Below are positions 26,278-33,780 of a DNA stretch of 40,111 nucleotides, piece by piece. The position numbers and the translations under genes were made by a program. The stretch comes from an uncultured Alistipes sp. (GTDB lineage Bacteria; Bacteroidota; Bacteroidia; Bacteroidales; Rikenellaceae), in NCBI GenBank assembly GCA_947573795.1, contig CANPHE010000001.1, positions 1-40,111 of the forward strand, in the 5' to 3' direction. Below the pieces are notes generated by a model, which ran no database searches, was not told the DNA's origin, and saw only the letters and a program-made list of their open reading frames with translations. Within the stretch, counting starts at the first letter, position 1; the number at the start of each line of letters is the position of its first letter.

Positions 26278-27338
26278 ACGTTCTGATATTTATATATTTT
26301 AACATTTAATATCTCTTTTAAGTGTTCACACACGAGGTCGGCGACCTCGGTCAGAGGGACTTCCCGTCCCGTCTCCGCCGCGATCGACGTGACGCCGCGG
26401 TCGGTGAATCCGCAAGGGTTGATGTAAGCGAAACGTCCCAGATCGGTCGTGACGTTCAAGGCGAACCCGTGCATGGTAATATAACGCGAGGAGCGGACTC
26501 CTATTGCGCAGATTTTGCGCGGCCGGGTGCTTTCCCGGGGCGGCAGCTGTGTCGCGGCGGCGAAACCCGCATCGACCGGCCGTGCGGCGGTTGCGGGGTG
26601 CTGCGGCGTACGGCCGGCGCAGAGACCGGCGGTCTTCTCTTTCGGCTCGGCGGCATGCGGCGTGCTGTTTGCGTCCGTTTCCCGTTCTTCGTCCGGCGCG
26701 CACTCCCGGACCGAAGGCCCCGTGATCCAGACGCCCGAGGCTCCGGCGATGCGTTCGCCCCGAATGCCGTAGCGGGCCACGGTGCGGATAACCGCCTCTT
26801 CGAGTGCCTCGATGTAGCTGCGAAGACCGATTCCCAACGCTTCGAGGTCGAGGATCGGGTAGCAGACCAACTGACCGGGGCCGTGGTAGGTGATGTCTCC
26901 TCCGCGATCTATGTGAAAGAACTTCGCGCCCGCGCGTTCGAGTTCGGGGCGCCCGACCAGCAGGTTCTCGGCGTGTCCGCTTTTGCCCAGCGTGTAGACG
27001 TGCGGATGCTCGACGAAAAGGATCGTGCCGACGGTTTCTGTTTCGGTTCGGTAGGCTTGTGCCTGCTGCGTTTCCCGGACGGTTTCTATGGTCTGGGACT
27101 TTTGTGCGGCCTGAGGCCCCTGTGCAGTCCGGAATGCCTGTGCGGTCCGGGTTGCCTGTGTCGTTCGGGACTCTTGTGCAGCCTGGGGCCCCTGTGCAGT
27201 CCGGGCCTCTTGGCCATTCCGGATCCCTTGTGCGGCCCGGGGGCGTTTACCGGCCAGGAGCCGATCGAACAACGTCTGCTGCAATTGCCAGCAGTCACCG
27301 TAGTCCATCCGCCCGAGGTCGCGCCGCAGGAGCTTCAT
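26268..27338 (-). CDS. lipB: Octanoyltransferase LipB with two large low-complexity insertions
   Basis: 356 residues from ATG 27338, versus about 210-240 usually. Conserved parts: LFVEHPHVYTLGKSG (107-121), RGGDITYHGPGQLVCYP (145-161), ASGVWI (200-205), KICAIGVR with catalytic Lys275, HGFALNV (290-296) and NPCGFTDRGVTSI with catalytic Cys309. Insertions are at 31-103 (Gln/Ala/Thr/Arg-rich, internally repetitive) and 207-272 (Pro/Ala/Glu-rich, between GVWI and the catalytic Lys loop). LipB moves octanoyl from ACP to lipoyl domains, upstream of LipA. It overlaps lipA by ATGA and recJ by 10 bases. All catalytic residues are retained, so it is probably active. Confidence 0.93.
   Translation of the reverse strand: MKLLRRDLGRMDYGDCWQLQQTLFDRLLAGKRPRAAQGIRNGQEARTAQGPQAAQESRTTQATRTAQAFRTAQGPQAAQKSQTIETVRETQQAQAYRTETETVGTILFVEHPHVYTLGKSGHAENLLVGRPELERAGAKFFHIDRGGDITYHGPGQLVCYPILDLEALGIGLRSYIEALEEAVIRTVARYGIRGERIAGASGVWITGPSVRECAPDEERETDANSTPHAAEPKEKTAGLCAGRTPQHPATAARPVDAGFAAATQLPPRESTRPRKICAIGVRSSRYITMHGFALNVTTDLGRFAYINPCGFTDRGVTSIAAETGREVPLTEVADLVCEHLKEILNVKIYKYQNVCP
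27115..27204 (+). repeat. 72-base imperfect tandem repeat inside lipB insertion 1
   Basis: The 18-mer GGCCCCTGTGCAGTCCGG occurs at 27115-27132 and again at 27187-27204, exactly 72 bases (24 codons) apart, within a region of degenerate CTGTGCxGTCCGG units. The protein repeat is RTAQGPQAAQ(E/K)S. The period is a multiple of three, so expansion keeps the lipB frame. Confidence 0.7.
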
Positions 27339-28222
27339 CGCCTTAGCTTTACGACGCTTCGCAGCGCCTCCTCGGCCATGTACGACGAGCGGACCAGCGG
27401 TGCGCTCGCGCAGTAGGCGAATCCTTTCTCCAGCGCCCGGAGCCGGTACCATTCGAATTTCTCGGGAGTAATATACGCCGCGACGGGGTAGTGCTCCAGA
27501 GAGGGCCGAAGATACTGTCCGAGCGTTACGATCCCGACGCCCGCTTCGCGCAGGTCGTCCAGGGTTCGCAGCACCTCGTCATCGGTTTCGCCGAGGCCGA
27601 CCATCAGTCCGCTCTTGGTGACGGCGCCCCGAGAACTCAGGTAGCGCAGCGTCTCCATGCTCGTGCGGTACTTGGCGCGCGAGCGCACCAGCGGAGTCAG
27701 CCGTTCGACGGTTTCGATGTTGTGCCCGATGATATCGGGCTTCGACGCGAGGACCACGTCCAGCAAATCGGGCCGTGCGTCGAAATCGGGAATAAGGAGC
27801 TCAATAACGGCGTCGGGATTCTGCGAGCGGATGGCCTCCACCGTGGCGGCCCAATGCCGGGCCCCGCCGTCGGGAAGGTCGTCGCGCGTCACGGAAGTTA
27901 CGACGACATACCGTAGTTTCATCAACGCGACGCTCTCGGCCACTTGCTGCGGTTCGTCGGCCGACGGAGCGAGCGGACGCCCCGTGCGGGTCGCGCAGAA
28001 GCGACAGCCTCGCGTGCAGATATCACCCAGGATCATGAAGGTTGCGGTGCGGCGACTCCAGCATTCGGCTTGGTTGGGACAACGGCCGCTGCTGCAAATC
28101 GTATGCAACCCGTGTTTCTCGACGATGCGTCGCACCTGTGCGTATTCTTCGGTGCGGTGCAGTCGGATTTTGAGCCATTCGGGTTTTTTCTGGACATCTA
28201 CCTTGTCATAAAACTTCGGCAT
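27335..28222 (-). CDS. lipA: Lipoyl synthase LipA
   Basis: 295 residues from ATG 28222. Auxiliary cluster cysteines C43-x4-C48-x5-C54 (CSSGRCPNQAEC) and radical SAM cysteines C69-x3-C73-x2-C76 (CTRGCRFC) are both present, as are VVTSVTRDDLPDGGA, GHNIETVERLTP and the C-terminal VRSSYMAEE that closes on the auxiliary cluster. LipA inserts two sulfurs into octanoyl groups placed by LipB. It is coupled to lipB by a 4-base ATGA overlap. Normal length and unmistakable motifs. Confidence 0.97.
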   Translation of the reverse strand: MPKFYDKVDVQKKPEWLKIRLHRTEEYAQVRRIVEKHGLHTICSSGRCPNQAECWSRRTATFMILGDICTRGCRFCATRTGRPLAPSADEPQQVAESVALMKLRYVVVTSVTRDDLPDGGARHWAATVEAIRSQNPDAVIELLIPDFDARPDLLDVVLASKPDIIGHNIETVERLTPLVRSRAKYRTSMETLRYLSSRGAVTKSGLMVGLGETDDEVLRTLDDLREAGVGIVTLGQYLRPSLEHYPVAAYITPEKFEWYRLRALEKGFAYCASAPLVRSSYMAEEALRSVVKLRR

Positions 28223-28248
28223 TTAAGATCATTATTTTCCAATTAGGG

Positions 28249-28256
28249 CAAAAATA
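28249..28256 (-). promoter_or_regulatory. lipA-lipB-recJ operon promoter -7 box
   Basis: The minus strand reads TATTTTTG (TAnnTTTG), 26 bases before the lipA ATG, giving a leader of roughly 20 bases. Confidence 0.6.
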
Positions 28257-28289
28257 CGAAAAATAATCGAGAATTTCCAGTATTTCCCC

Positions 28290-28740
28290 ATTTATTGTTG
28301 TGCGACGGCCTTCGTCGGGCCGTAAATGGGTGGAGATCAGTTCGGGGAGCGCTTCCCGGAAGACGAAGGCCGGCGGAATCGGGATTCGGAGGGCGAGGAT
28401 GGAAATTTCGCCGGAGGTTGCGAAGCGGAATCCAGCCTCGGGACGTGCGGAGCGGACGACGGCCGGTGTCCGTGCGGGGCCGGGAGCCGTGGCGGCGGTG
28501 CGTTTGCGGTCGGGGGCGTGCGTTTTCCGGGACGCAGGTCCCGGCGGGCGGGGCGATGCCTGAGGCTTCGGGCAATTCCGGGCCGAATGGGCCCGGCGAG
28601 CGTGTGCCGTCGCCGGGCTGGTGCGGCCGCGGCGTGTGCCGACGGGATTTTCGCGGTGCGCAGCGATCGTCCGGGATGCATGGAAACGAAGAAAACCTCG
28701 CTGCGATGCCGTACGAGGCCGATTCGGGGCTTATCCGTCC
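28290..28740. other. GC-rich stretch without a recognised gene
   Basis: About 450 bases upstream of the lipA promoter and downstream of the AraC gene, much richer in GC than the flanks. Short open frames occur on both strands (for example on the minus strand, 28243-28575, very rich in Arg and Pro), but none has a recognisable motif, start context or Bacteroidota codon pattern. No known RNA gene signature (RNase P, tmRNA, SRP) was recognised. Confidence 0.5.
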
Positions 28741-28747
28741 GAAAAAG

Positions 28748-28785
28748 ATAAGGCCCCGGTACCGGGCGGTAGCGGGGCCTCTGGT
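28748..28785 (-). terminator. Terminator-like hairpin downstream of the AraC gene
   Basis: AGGCCCCG / CGGGGCCT (8-bp stem, 14-base loop that itself contains GC pairs), followed on the minus strand by TATCTTTTTC. It lies 176 bases after the AraC stop; TTAGGTTAGTTAGGTT repeats flank it. Confidence 0.55.
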
Positions 28786-28955
28786 TAGGTTAGTTAGGTT
28801 AATGAGAGTGGGAGAACCCCACGTTTGTTACACAAAGATAAATCGAATTTTAGGAAAAACCAAATAAAAACGTGTCGTTTTTGTTAATTTATCTCTTTTT
28901 TTTCGACGGATTATAATTAAATTTTTTGAAATTCGACGTTTTCGTAAGTTTTTGA

Positions 28956-29873
28956 TTAAAGTGCTTCTTTCATTTCGCAAGTCTCGGCCGCTTGGGTCTC
29001 CGGATCGGTGTTTCGGGATGCCAGGTGGCGATGGCGGTAAGTGGCGGGCGTAACCTGGTACTCCTTCTTGAAGAGTTTGATGAAGTGCGAGGTGTTGGGG
29101 AACGTGCACTCGTTGCCGATTTCCGAGATCGATTTCGAGGTCGAAATCAACAGCAGCCGCGAGTGCATCAGCCGTTGGCGGATGAACCATTTGTGAGGCG
29201 GCATTTGGAAATGGCGCCGGAACTCCTTCTTGAACGAGGTAAGCGACCGGTTGGTGAGTCTCGAAAGCTCCTCGATCGAAACGTCTTTGAAAATATGGTT
29301 GTGAATCGTCTGTTCGAAATTCTCTTTGGCCGAGTCGACGTTGCTCAACAGTTTGCTTTTGATGCAGCAGTCTTCGTGCGTGGTCATCAGATAGATCAAT
29401 TCGGTCATCTTGATGTTTTCGGCGGTTTCGTCGTGGCGGAACTCTTCGTCGCGCAGATAGTTGTTGGTGTTGACGAAAAAGTTGCGCAGCGAACTCCAGG
29501 CAGGCATCGATACGTGGGTCTGGTTGCGGCACATTTCGCAGGAATGTTCGTTCGAAATGTTCAGACCGTAGGTAATGTTCAGATGCATGAGAATCCGTTG
29601 AAGGTCTTCGGGCGTATAATAGAACATCACCTGCTCGAACGGCTGGGAGTTCTCGGGGCAGTTTTCGATGTAGTGTCGACCGATGCTCAGGTAGAAGACG
29701 TCGCCGCGTGTAAGCGTCTGGCGTTTATCTCCTTCGTAGATGTGCATCGTGCCCCGGAGAATGTATCCGATGGCGTTGCGAGAGAGCGTCTGGGATTGGA
29801 TACCCGTGTGAAGTGTCTCAACGTACTTCACAATCATCGGCTGTTGAGCCGACGAATTCGGTGAATTCTTCAT
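28956..29873 (-). CDS. AraC-family transcriptional regulator
   Basis: 305 residues from ATG 29873. An N-terminal cupin-like sensor domain (about 15-120: YILRGTMHIYEGDKRQTLTR, GDVFYLSIGRHY) is followed by a linker and a C-terminal AraC domain with two helix-turn-helix motifs (about 195-285: SIEELSRLTNRSLTSFKKEF, RRHFQMPPHKWF, then SISEIGNECTFPNTSHFIKL, FKKEYQVTP). A CEMCRNQ pair of cysteines and a CC pair in the linker are unusual and might sense redox or metal. A promoter box lies 57 bases upstream. It stands alone, so its target cannot be inferred from context. Confidence 0.88.
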   Translation of the reverse strand: MKNSPNSSAQQPMIVKYVETLHTGIQSQTLSRNAIGYILRGTMHIYEGDKRQTLTRGDVFYLSIGRHYIENCPENSQPFEQVMFYYTPEDLQRILMHLNITYGLNISNEHSCEMCRNQTHVSMPAWSSLRNFFVNTNNYLRDEEFRHDETAENIKMTELIYLMTTHEDCCIKSKLLSNVDSAKENFEQTIHNHIFKDVSIEELSRLTNRSLTSFKKEFRRHFQMPPHKWFIRQRLMHSRLLLISTSKSISEIGNECTFPNTSHFIKLFKKEYQVTPATYRHRHLASRNTDPETQAAETCEMKEAL

Positions 29874-29929
29874 GTGAATTGTAAATTTTAGTTAATCTGA
29901 CTTTTAGTTGCGTCGCTAATAGTCGATTC

Positions 29930-29937
29930 CAAATTTA
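29930..29937 (-). promoter_or_regulatory. AraC gene promoter -7 box
   Basis: TAAATTTG on the minus strand (TAnnTTTG), 57 bases before the ATG, in an AT-rich leader. Confidence 0.5.
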
Positions 29938-30030
29938 CAATATAAACTTTATTTTACGCAATTTTGAATGGTCAATTCGGACGCAATTTACCCTTTGTGG
30001 CTAAATAGAACGTAAATTAAACCAAATATA

Positions 30031-31023
30031 TTATTGTATGGTCTGTATAAACACCGCGAATCCGAGCAATCCGAGATAGATCGCCAGCGCGAGACCGGGC
30101 CGCATGCGGATGAAAAAAAGCGGTATAAGGACGGCGGCCGGGACGATCGCCGATGCGAGCGTAGCGTACGAAGCGGCGGGTCCGGCGAGGGCGAGAATCG
30201 CGAGAACGAGCGTGCAGACGGCGAAAACGAGGATGAACCGCGGTTTCGTACCGACGGTGTAGACATTCGTGGAAAAGAGCGTTACGGCGGCGATGCACAG
30301 CAGGAGCAGCGTCGCGGCGAATCCCGCCTGTACGACGGAGAGCGATTGCGGGAAAGCGAGGGGAAGACCCGAAACGGCCTCCTGCGTCAGGAAGACCAGC
30401 GGGGCGAAGAATGCTCCTCCGGCGCCCCAGTTCGCGTAACAGAATATGGCTCCCGGCAGGATCAGTCCGACCGAGGCGACGACGGCTTCGCGGGTCGTGC
30501 GGCGGAAAAGCAGCAGGGCCAGCGGCAGCAGGAGCAGCAGCGGCAGGGCTGCGGGCGAGACGAGCGGAAGCGTTCCGAGGTAAAACGAAGCGCGGAAGAT
30601 CGCATCGAATGCATACCCGTTGCAGAATGCCCGGCAGAAATGTTTCAGGACGAGGGCTGTCAGCGTTGCGGCGACGAATGCACCGAGGAATATCGGTCCT
30701 TTCGCAACGAGGCAGGCCCCTATGCCGAAGAGGGGAATGGCCAGACACGAACCGACGGAATAGAGGTTGTAACGTACGGTGATACGTCCGATGCACATGC
30801 CCGAAAAGAGGAGCAGCAAGAGGCTTATGACGCGGCTCCACACCGGGAATGCCGTTTGGAGTCGCAGGAGCAGTTCCTCGGGAGTCGCGACGGCCAACGG
30901 TGCCGGGGTAGTTGCCGGGGTAGCGGAAGCGGCGATATCCGAGCCGTGCACGGCCGTCAGCGCGAGCAGTAAGAGGGTGAAAAATGCCGGAACGAGCGGC
31001 TGGCGTGCGATATCGATCTTCAT
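30031..31023 (-). CDS. Multi-pass inner-membrane protein of unknown function
   Basis: 330 residues from ATG 31023, with a GAAGGAG ribosome-binding site just upstream; an in-frame upstream start (31050) is less likely. At least eight hydrophobic helices are visible, including FFTLLLLALTAV, VISLLLLLFSGMCIG, ALPLLLLLPLALLLF, ATLLLLCIAAVTLF and ILVFAVCTLVLAILALAG. A Pro/Ala-rich periplasmic or cytoplasmic loop follows the first helix. The spacing resembles DUF6427-like Bacteroidota membrane proteins, but I cannot confirm that. It is transcribed from its own promoter and ends before the AraC promoter. Function unknown. Confidence 0.75.
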   Translation of the reverse strand: MKIDIARQPLVPAFFTLLLLALTAVHGSDIAASATPATTPAPLAVATPEELLLRLQTAFPVWSRVISLLLLLFSGMCIGRITVRYNLYSVGSCLAIPLFGIGACLVAKGPIFLGAFVAATLTALVLKHFCRAFCNGYAFDAIFRASFYLGTLPLVSPAALPLLLLLPLALLLFRRTTREAVVASVGLILPGAIFCYANWGAGGAFFAPLVFLTQEAVSGLPLAFPQSLSVVQAGFAATLLLLCIAAVTLFSTNVYTVGTKPRFILVFAVCTLVLAILALAGPAASYATLASAIVPAAVLIPLFFIRMRPGLALAIYLGLLGFAVFIQTIQ

Positions 31024-31047
31024 GGTTTCGGAATCTCCTTCAGGTAG

Positions 31048-31055
31048 CAAAATTA
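31048..31055 (-). promoter_or_regulatory. Promoter -7 box of the membrane protein gene
   Basis: TAATTTTG on the minus strand, 25 bases before the ATG at 31023. Confidence 0.5.
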
Positions 31056-31183
31056 GCGAAAAAAGCGGATCGGATGCAAATTATTCGGGAAGTATGCGCT
31101 ATTTTACATCTTTACATCGGCTCGGCCTTTCGAACGTGTTTCTGCTTTGCCCGGTCGGGGCCCTGCGGAGTCCCACCGCTTTG

Positions 31184-31391
31184 CTCGGCAAAATACAAGC
31201 GCGCCTGCTTTTGCGCTTGTTTAATCGCACTTTGGCTTCGTCTTAGATACTTCCGCTCGGCAAAATATAAACAAGTTTGTTTTTGCCCTCGCTTATTCGC
31301 ACTTTGGCTTCGCCGAAGATACTTCGCCTCGGAAAAAATGCAAGCGAGCTTGCTTTTTTCTCTCGGCTTATTCGTATCTTTGTCCGTCATG
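31184..31391 (+). repeat. Three 72-bp hairpin-containing tandem repeats ending in the rnhB promoter
   Basis: Copies begin with CTCGG at 31184, 31256 and 31328 (72-base steps). Each has an A-rich/T-rich outer inverted repeat (GCAAAA/TTTTGC, GGCAAAA/TTTTGCC, GAAAAAA/TTTTTTC), an inner palindrome whose sequence differs but stays largely self-complementary (GCAAGCGAGCTTGC in copy 3, AAACAAGTTTGTTT in copy 2), and then a TTATTCG-like stretch before a -7-like box. Only copy 3 has a consensus box (TATCTTTG); copies 1 and 2 read GCACTTTG. Confidence 0.7.
31375..31382 (+). promoter_or_regulatory. rnhB promoter -7 box
   Basis: TATCTTTG, a perfect TAnnTTTG, only 6 bases before the rnhB ATG at 31389, implying a leaderless or nearly leaderless mRNA. 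Confidence 0.65.
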
Positions 31392-31988
31392 CTCGAACCC
31401 CGATTGCAATACGAGCTTCCCGAAGCGGGATGCGATGAAGCCGGACGCGGATGTCTGGCCGGACCTGTGTTTGCCGCGGCGGTGATCCTTCCTCCCGATT
31501 TTCACGATCCGCTGCTCAATGATTCGAAACAGATGACCGAGCGCAATCGGGACAAGTTGCGCGCGGTGATCGAACGCGAAGCCGTGGCGTGGGCCGTGGA
31601 AGCGGTTTCGGCGGCACGGATCGACGAAATCAATATTCTAAATGCCTCTTTCGAAGGAATGTCGCTGGCCGTGGCGCGGCTCGATCCGCAGCCCGGACTG
31701 TTGGCCATCGACGGAAACCGGTTCCGCACGACCCTCGAAATTCCCTATCGCTGCGTCGTCAAGGGCGATGCCAAATATGCCCATATCGCGGCCGCTTCGG
31801 TGTTGGCGAAGACCCATCGCGACGAATACATGTATCGGTTGGCGGAGGAGTTTCCGCAATACGGTTGGGCGAAGAACAAGGGGTATCCGACGCGCGAACA
31901 TCGGCTCGCGATTCGGGAATACGGTTTGACGCCGCATCACCGTCTGACGTTCAACCACGAAATCGACCAGTTGGAGTTCGCGTTTTGA
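31389..31988 (+). CDS. rnhB: Ribonuclease HII
   Basis: 199 residues from ATG 31389; longer upstream frames run through the repeats and promoter and are rejected. Catalytic acids are seen in GCDEAGRG (Asp16, Glu17), LLAIDGNRF and KGDAKYAHIAAASVLAKTHR, plus the C-terminal NKGYPTREHRLAI and HHRLTFN. It cleaves RNA of RNA-DNA hybrids and single ribonucleotides in DNA. Monocistronic on the plus strand, divergent from the upstream membrane protein gene, with the -7 box almost touching the start codon. Confidence 0.96.
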   Translation: MLEPRLQYELPEAGCDEAGRGCLAGPVFAAAVILPPDFHDPLLNDSKQMTERNRDKLRAVIEREAVAWAVEAVSAARIDEINILNASFEGMSLAVARLDPQPGLLAIDGNRFRTTLEIPYRCVVKGDAKYAHIAAASVLAKTHRDEYMYRLAEEFPQYGWAKNKGYPTREHRLAIREYGLTPHHRLTFNHEIDQLEFAF

Positions 31989-33240
31989 GGTTTCCGGGAG
32001 AGGTTTGAGGTTTTGTCACCGGAAGCTGCGGATTGCGCAGTCTCAGACTTGCATTGTTTCGAATTGCTCACGCGGGCGAAATGAGCGATTCTCGCCGAAC
32101 GTTACGGAGGCGCAGTTGTTTCTGAATCCCGGCTTTTGGCCGGGCGGAACCGGCGTTGAGGCGCACAGAGTCGGCGTAGGCATCGCCAGTGTTTTTGGTA
32201 CTTTTTGCGGTCTAAAAGTACAAAGATAAAGAATCACGAAAGTCTTTCGGAAAAATGCGATCCTGAAGGATCGCGCGGGCCGCGGCCTCCGTGCGGCGAA
32301 GGTCCGCCTAAGTCCGAGGACAGCAGACGGTAAGAAGTAATAATTGCGGCCATTTCCCCGTCCGGGCTTCGTAGGCTGCACCCCGCAAATCGACATTCGC
32401 GGCAAACTCAACGCCGCAGGCGTTGCATCTTCGGCGGCTCGCGCTTTCAGTGCGACCGGTTAAGCCGCCGAAGATGATCTTTTCGCAAATTTCCGAATCA
32501 TCTTCGCAATTCGATATTTCGTGCTTTTTGATACCCAGAGGTATCCAAAAGCATCCGCATGTCGTTCTTGCGGGATCGTCGCTTGCCCGTCGCTTACGCC
32601 GGCGGAGTAAGATCGGGCCTTTACTCCCTTTCCTACGTTACGGGCCGCACAGCCAAATTCTAAACCCCGGCTCTTAGCCGGGCGTTGCGAACGAGGATGC
32701 GGAGTTGTTCGCGGCTCTTTGAGCCGCGCGAGCCGTAGCCTCCGCCGGCGGAGGCTCGCTTCGCTCACCTCGCAGGCTACGCCTCGCCTTCAACAGAACG
32801 GAGCTCTTACTATTCATGGACTCCGGCTCTAAAAAGTAATTCTTAATGGTAACTATATACAACTTTACACCTCACCGGTTTTTTGCACGTTGACACCCTT
32901 AGGACGGTCGTTATCTCGCGGCCTTTGGCCGCCCCGCTAAAGCGGGGTTTTCAAGGGAAATAGCCGCACATTGTTCTTTTCTGTCCCCGGAATTGATTGA
33001 CCCACCCCGCCTGCGTCACAAGGCGAGGGCAATCGAACCGGTTCGAATTGCCGAGCCGCCGCAGCAGAAACGGCACCTTTTCGATAAGCCGAGCGCAAAG
33101 CCGAACTTATTCGGTCTATGCCGAGGCGAGAAAAGGTGCAGGAATTTGAACGTAAATCCCCTCCTCGGAGTGGACTTCGGGTGCAACCCGCAAAGAGATC
33201 ATGTTTTTAGTGTAGTCGTTGTCTTCTTAATATTGCCCCC
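31989..33240. repeat. 1.25-kb intergenic mosaic of dispersed palindromic repeats
   Basis: No convincing gene. It contains hairpins such as GGCTTTTGGCC, GCGGCTCTTTGAGCCGC (32711-32727), the 16-bp palindrome CCTCCGCCGGCGGAGG, and modules shared with 37019-37160: a 33-base exact copy at 32711-32743, and 32305-32337, similar to 37065-37097 with about five differences. Short open frames here (for example minus 32043-32411) look like the recurring spurious ORFs that such repeats produce. CCCCGCTAAAGCGGGG followed by TTTT at 32932-32951 is a plus-strand terminator candidate. Confidence 0.6.
32932..32951 (+). terminator. Hairpin plus T-run in the repeat region
   Basis: CCCCGC TAAA GCGGGG followed by TTTT, preceded by a second small hairpin (CGGCCTTTGGCCG). 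It could end transcription coming from rnhB through the repeats. Confidence 0.5.
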
Positions 33241-33251
33241 CCCTCCCTGCA

Positions 33252-33284
33252 CAAAAAACAAAGGTGCCCCGAAGGACACCTTTG
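33252..33284 (-). terminator. exb operon terminator with UUCG tetraloop
   Basis: On the minus strand CAAAGGTGTCC TTCG GGGCACCTTTG (11 pairs, one G.U), followed by TTTTTTG, 23 bases after the last exbD stop. Confidence 0.88.
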
Positions 33285-33306
33285 TCTGCTATTCGAATCG
33301 TAGGAA

Positions 33307-33777
33307 TTAGTATCCCAGCGACTTGGACGATGCATAGGAAATCTTCAGCGCGTTGGCACGGCGAAGCTCCTGCTTTACGTCGGTTACGATACCCATTTTC
33401 GTGCTCTGGTCGGCCTTCAGGCAGATCGTCATCGAAGCACGGTCGGCTTCGCTCAGTTTGTCGCGCTCGGCGGCAACGAAGTCGAGGATATCTTTGGTCG
33501 TTTTGTACGAGTCGTTGAGCTGGATACGCGGCGCGGTACCGAACTTCGCCTGCATCGCCAGCGACGGCTGACCGATGTGGATGTAGCTGACGAGCGATTT
33601 CTTCTCCAGCTTCTGCACCTCGGTAGCTTCGGGAAGTTTGTATCTCACGAGCAGCTCCTGGTCGCGCATGGTCGTCGACACCATAAAGAAGAAGAGGATC
33701 ATGAAGATCACGTCCGGAAGCGATGCGGTCGAGATGGGGGGCAAACCTTTGTTGCCCTTCTTTTTCATTACTGCCAT
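33307..33777 (-). CDS. ExbD/TolR-family protein (second)
   Basis: 156 residues. N-terminal KKKGNKGLPPIS is followed by one membrane helix containing the conserved Asp (SLPDVIFMILFFFMVSTTM), then a periplasmic domain ending in an LKADQ-like strand and helix typical of ExbD (MTICLKADQSTKMGIVTDV, KQELRRANALKISYASS). ExbD couples the proton-motive force through ExbB to TonB for outer-membrane import. It starts 3 bases after the first exbD gene, is last in the operon, and is followed by a strong terminator. Two ExbD paralogues are the usual Bacteroidota arrangement. Confidence 0.9.
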   Translation of the reverse strand: MAVMKKKGNKGLPPISTASLPDVIFMILFFFMVSTTMRDQELLVRYKLPEATEVQKLEKKSLVSYIHIGQPSLAMQAKFGTAPRIQLNDSYKTTKDILDFVAAERDKLSEADRASMTICLKADQSTKMGIVTDVKQELRRANALKISYASSKSLGY

Positions 33778-33780
33778 AGC

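Noticed and set aside
24574..26286. 570-codon plus-strand frame opposite recJ
   Set aside because: Antisense shadow of recJ; no motifs and no ribosome-binding site, while RecJ motifs are complete on the minus strand.
28243..28867. Several Arg/Pro-rich open frames on both strands
   Set aside because: Composition follows local GC bias, frames overlap each other and no start context or family motif is visible.
31184..31391. CRISPR-like array
   Set aside because: Repeats are contiguous 72-bp imperfect tandem copies with no unique spacers and no cas genes nearby.
32043..32411. 122-residue minus-strand ORF in the repeat region
   Set aside because: It overlaps palindromic repeats, contains no domain and resembles spurious ORFs produced by repeated intergenic modules.
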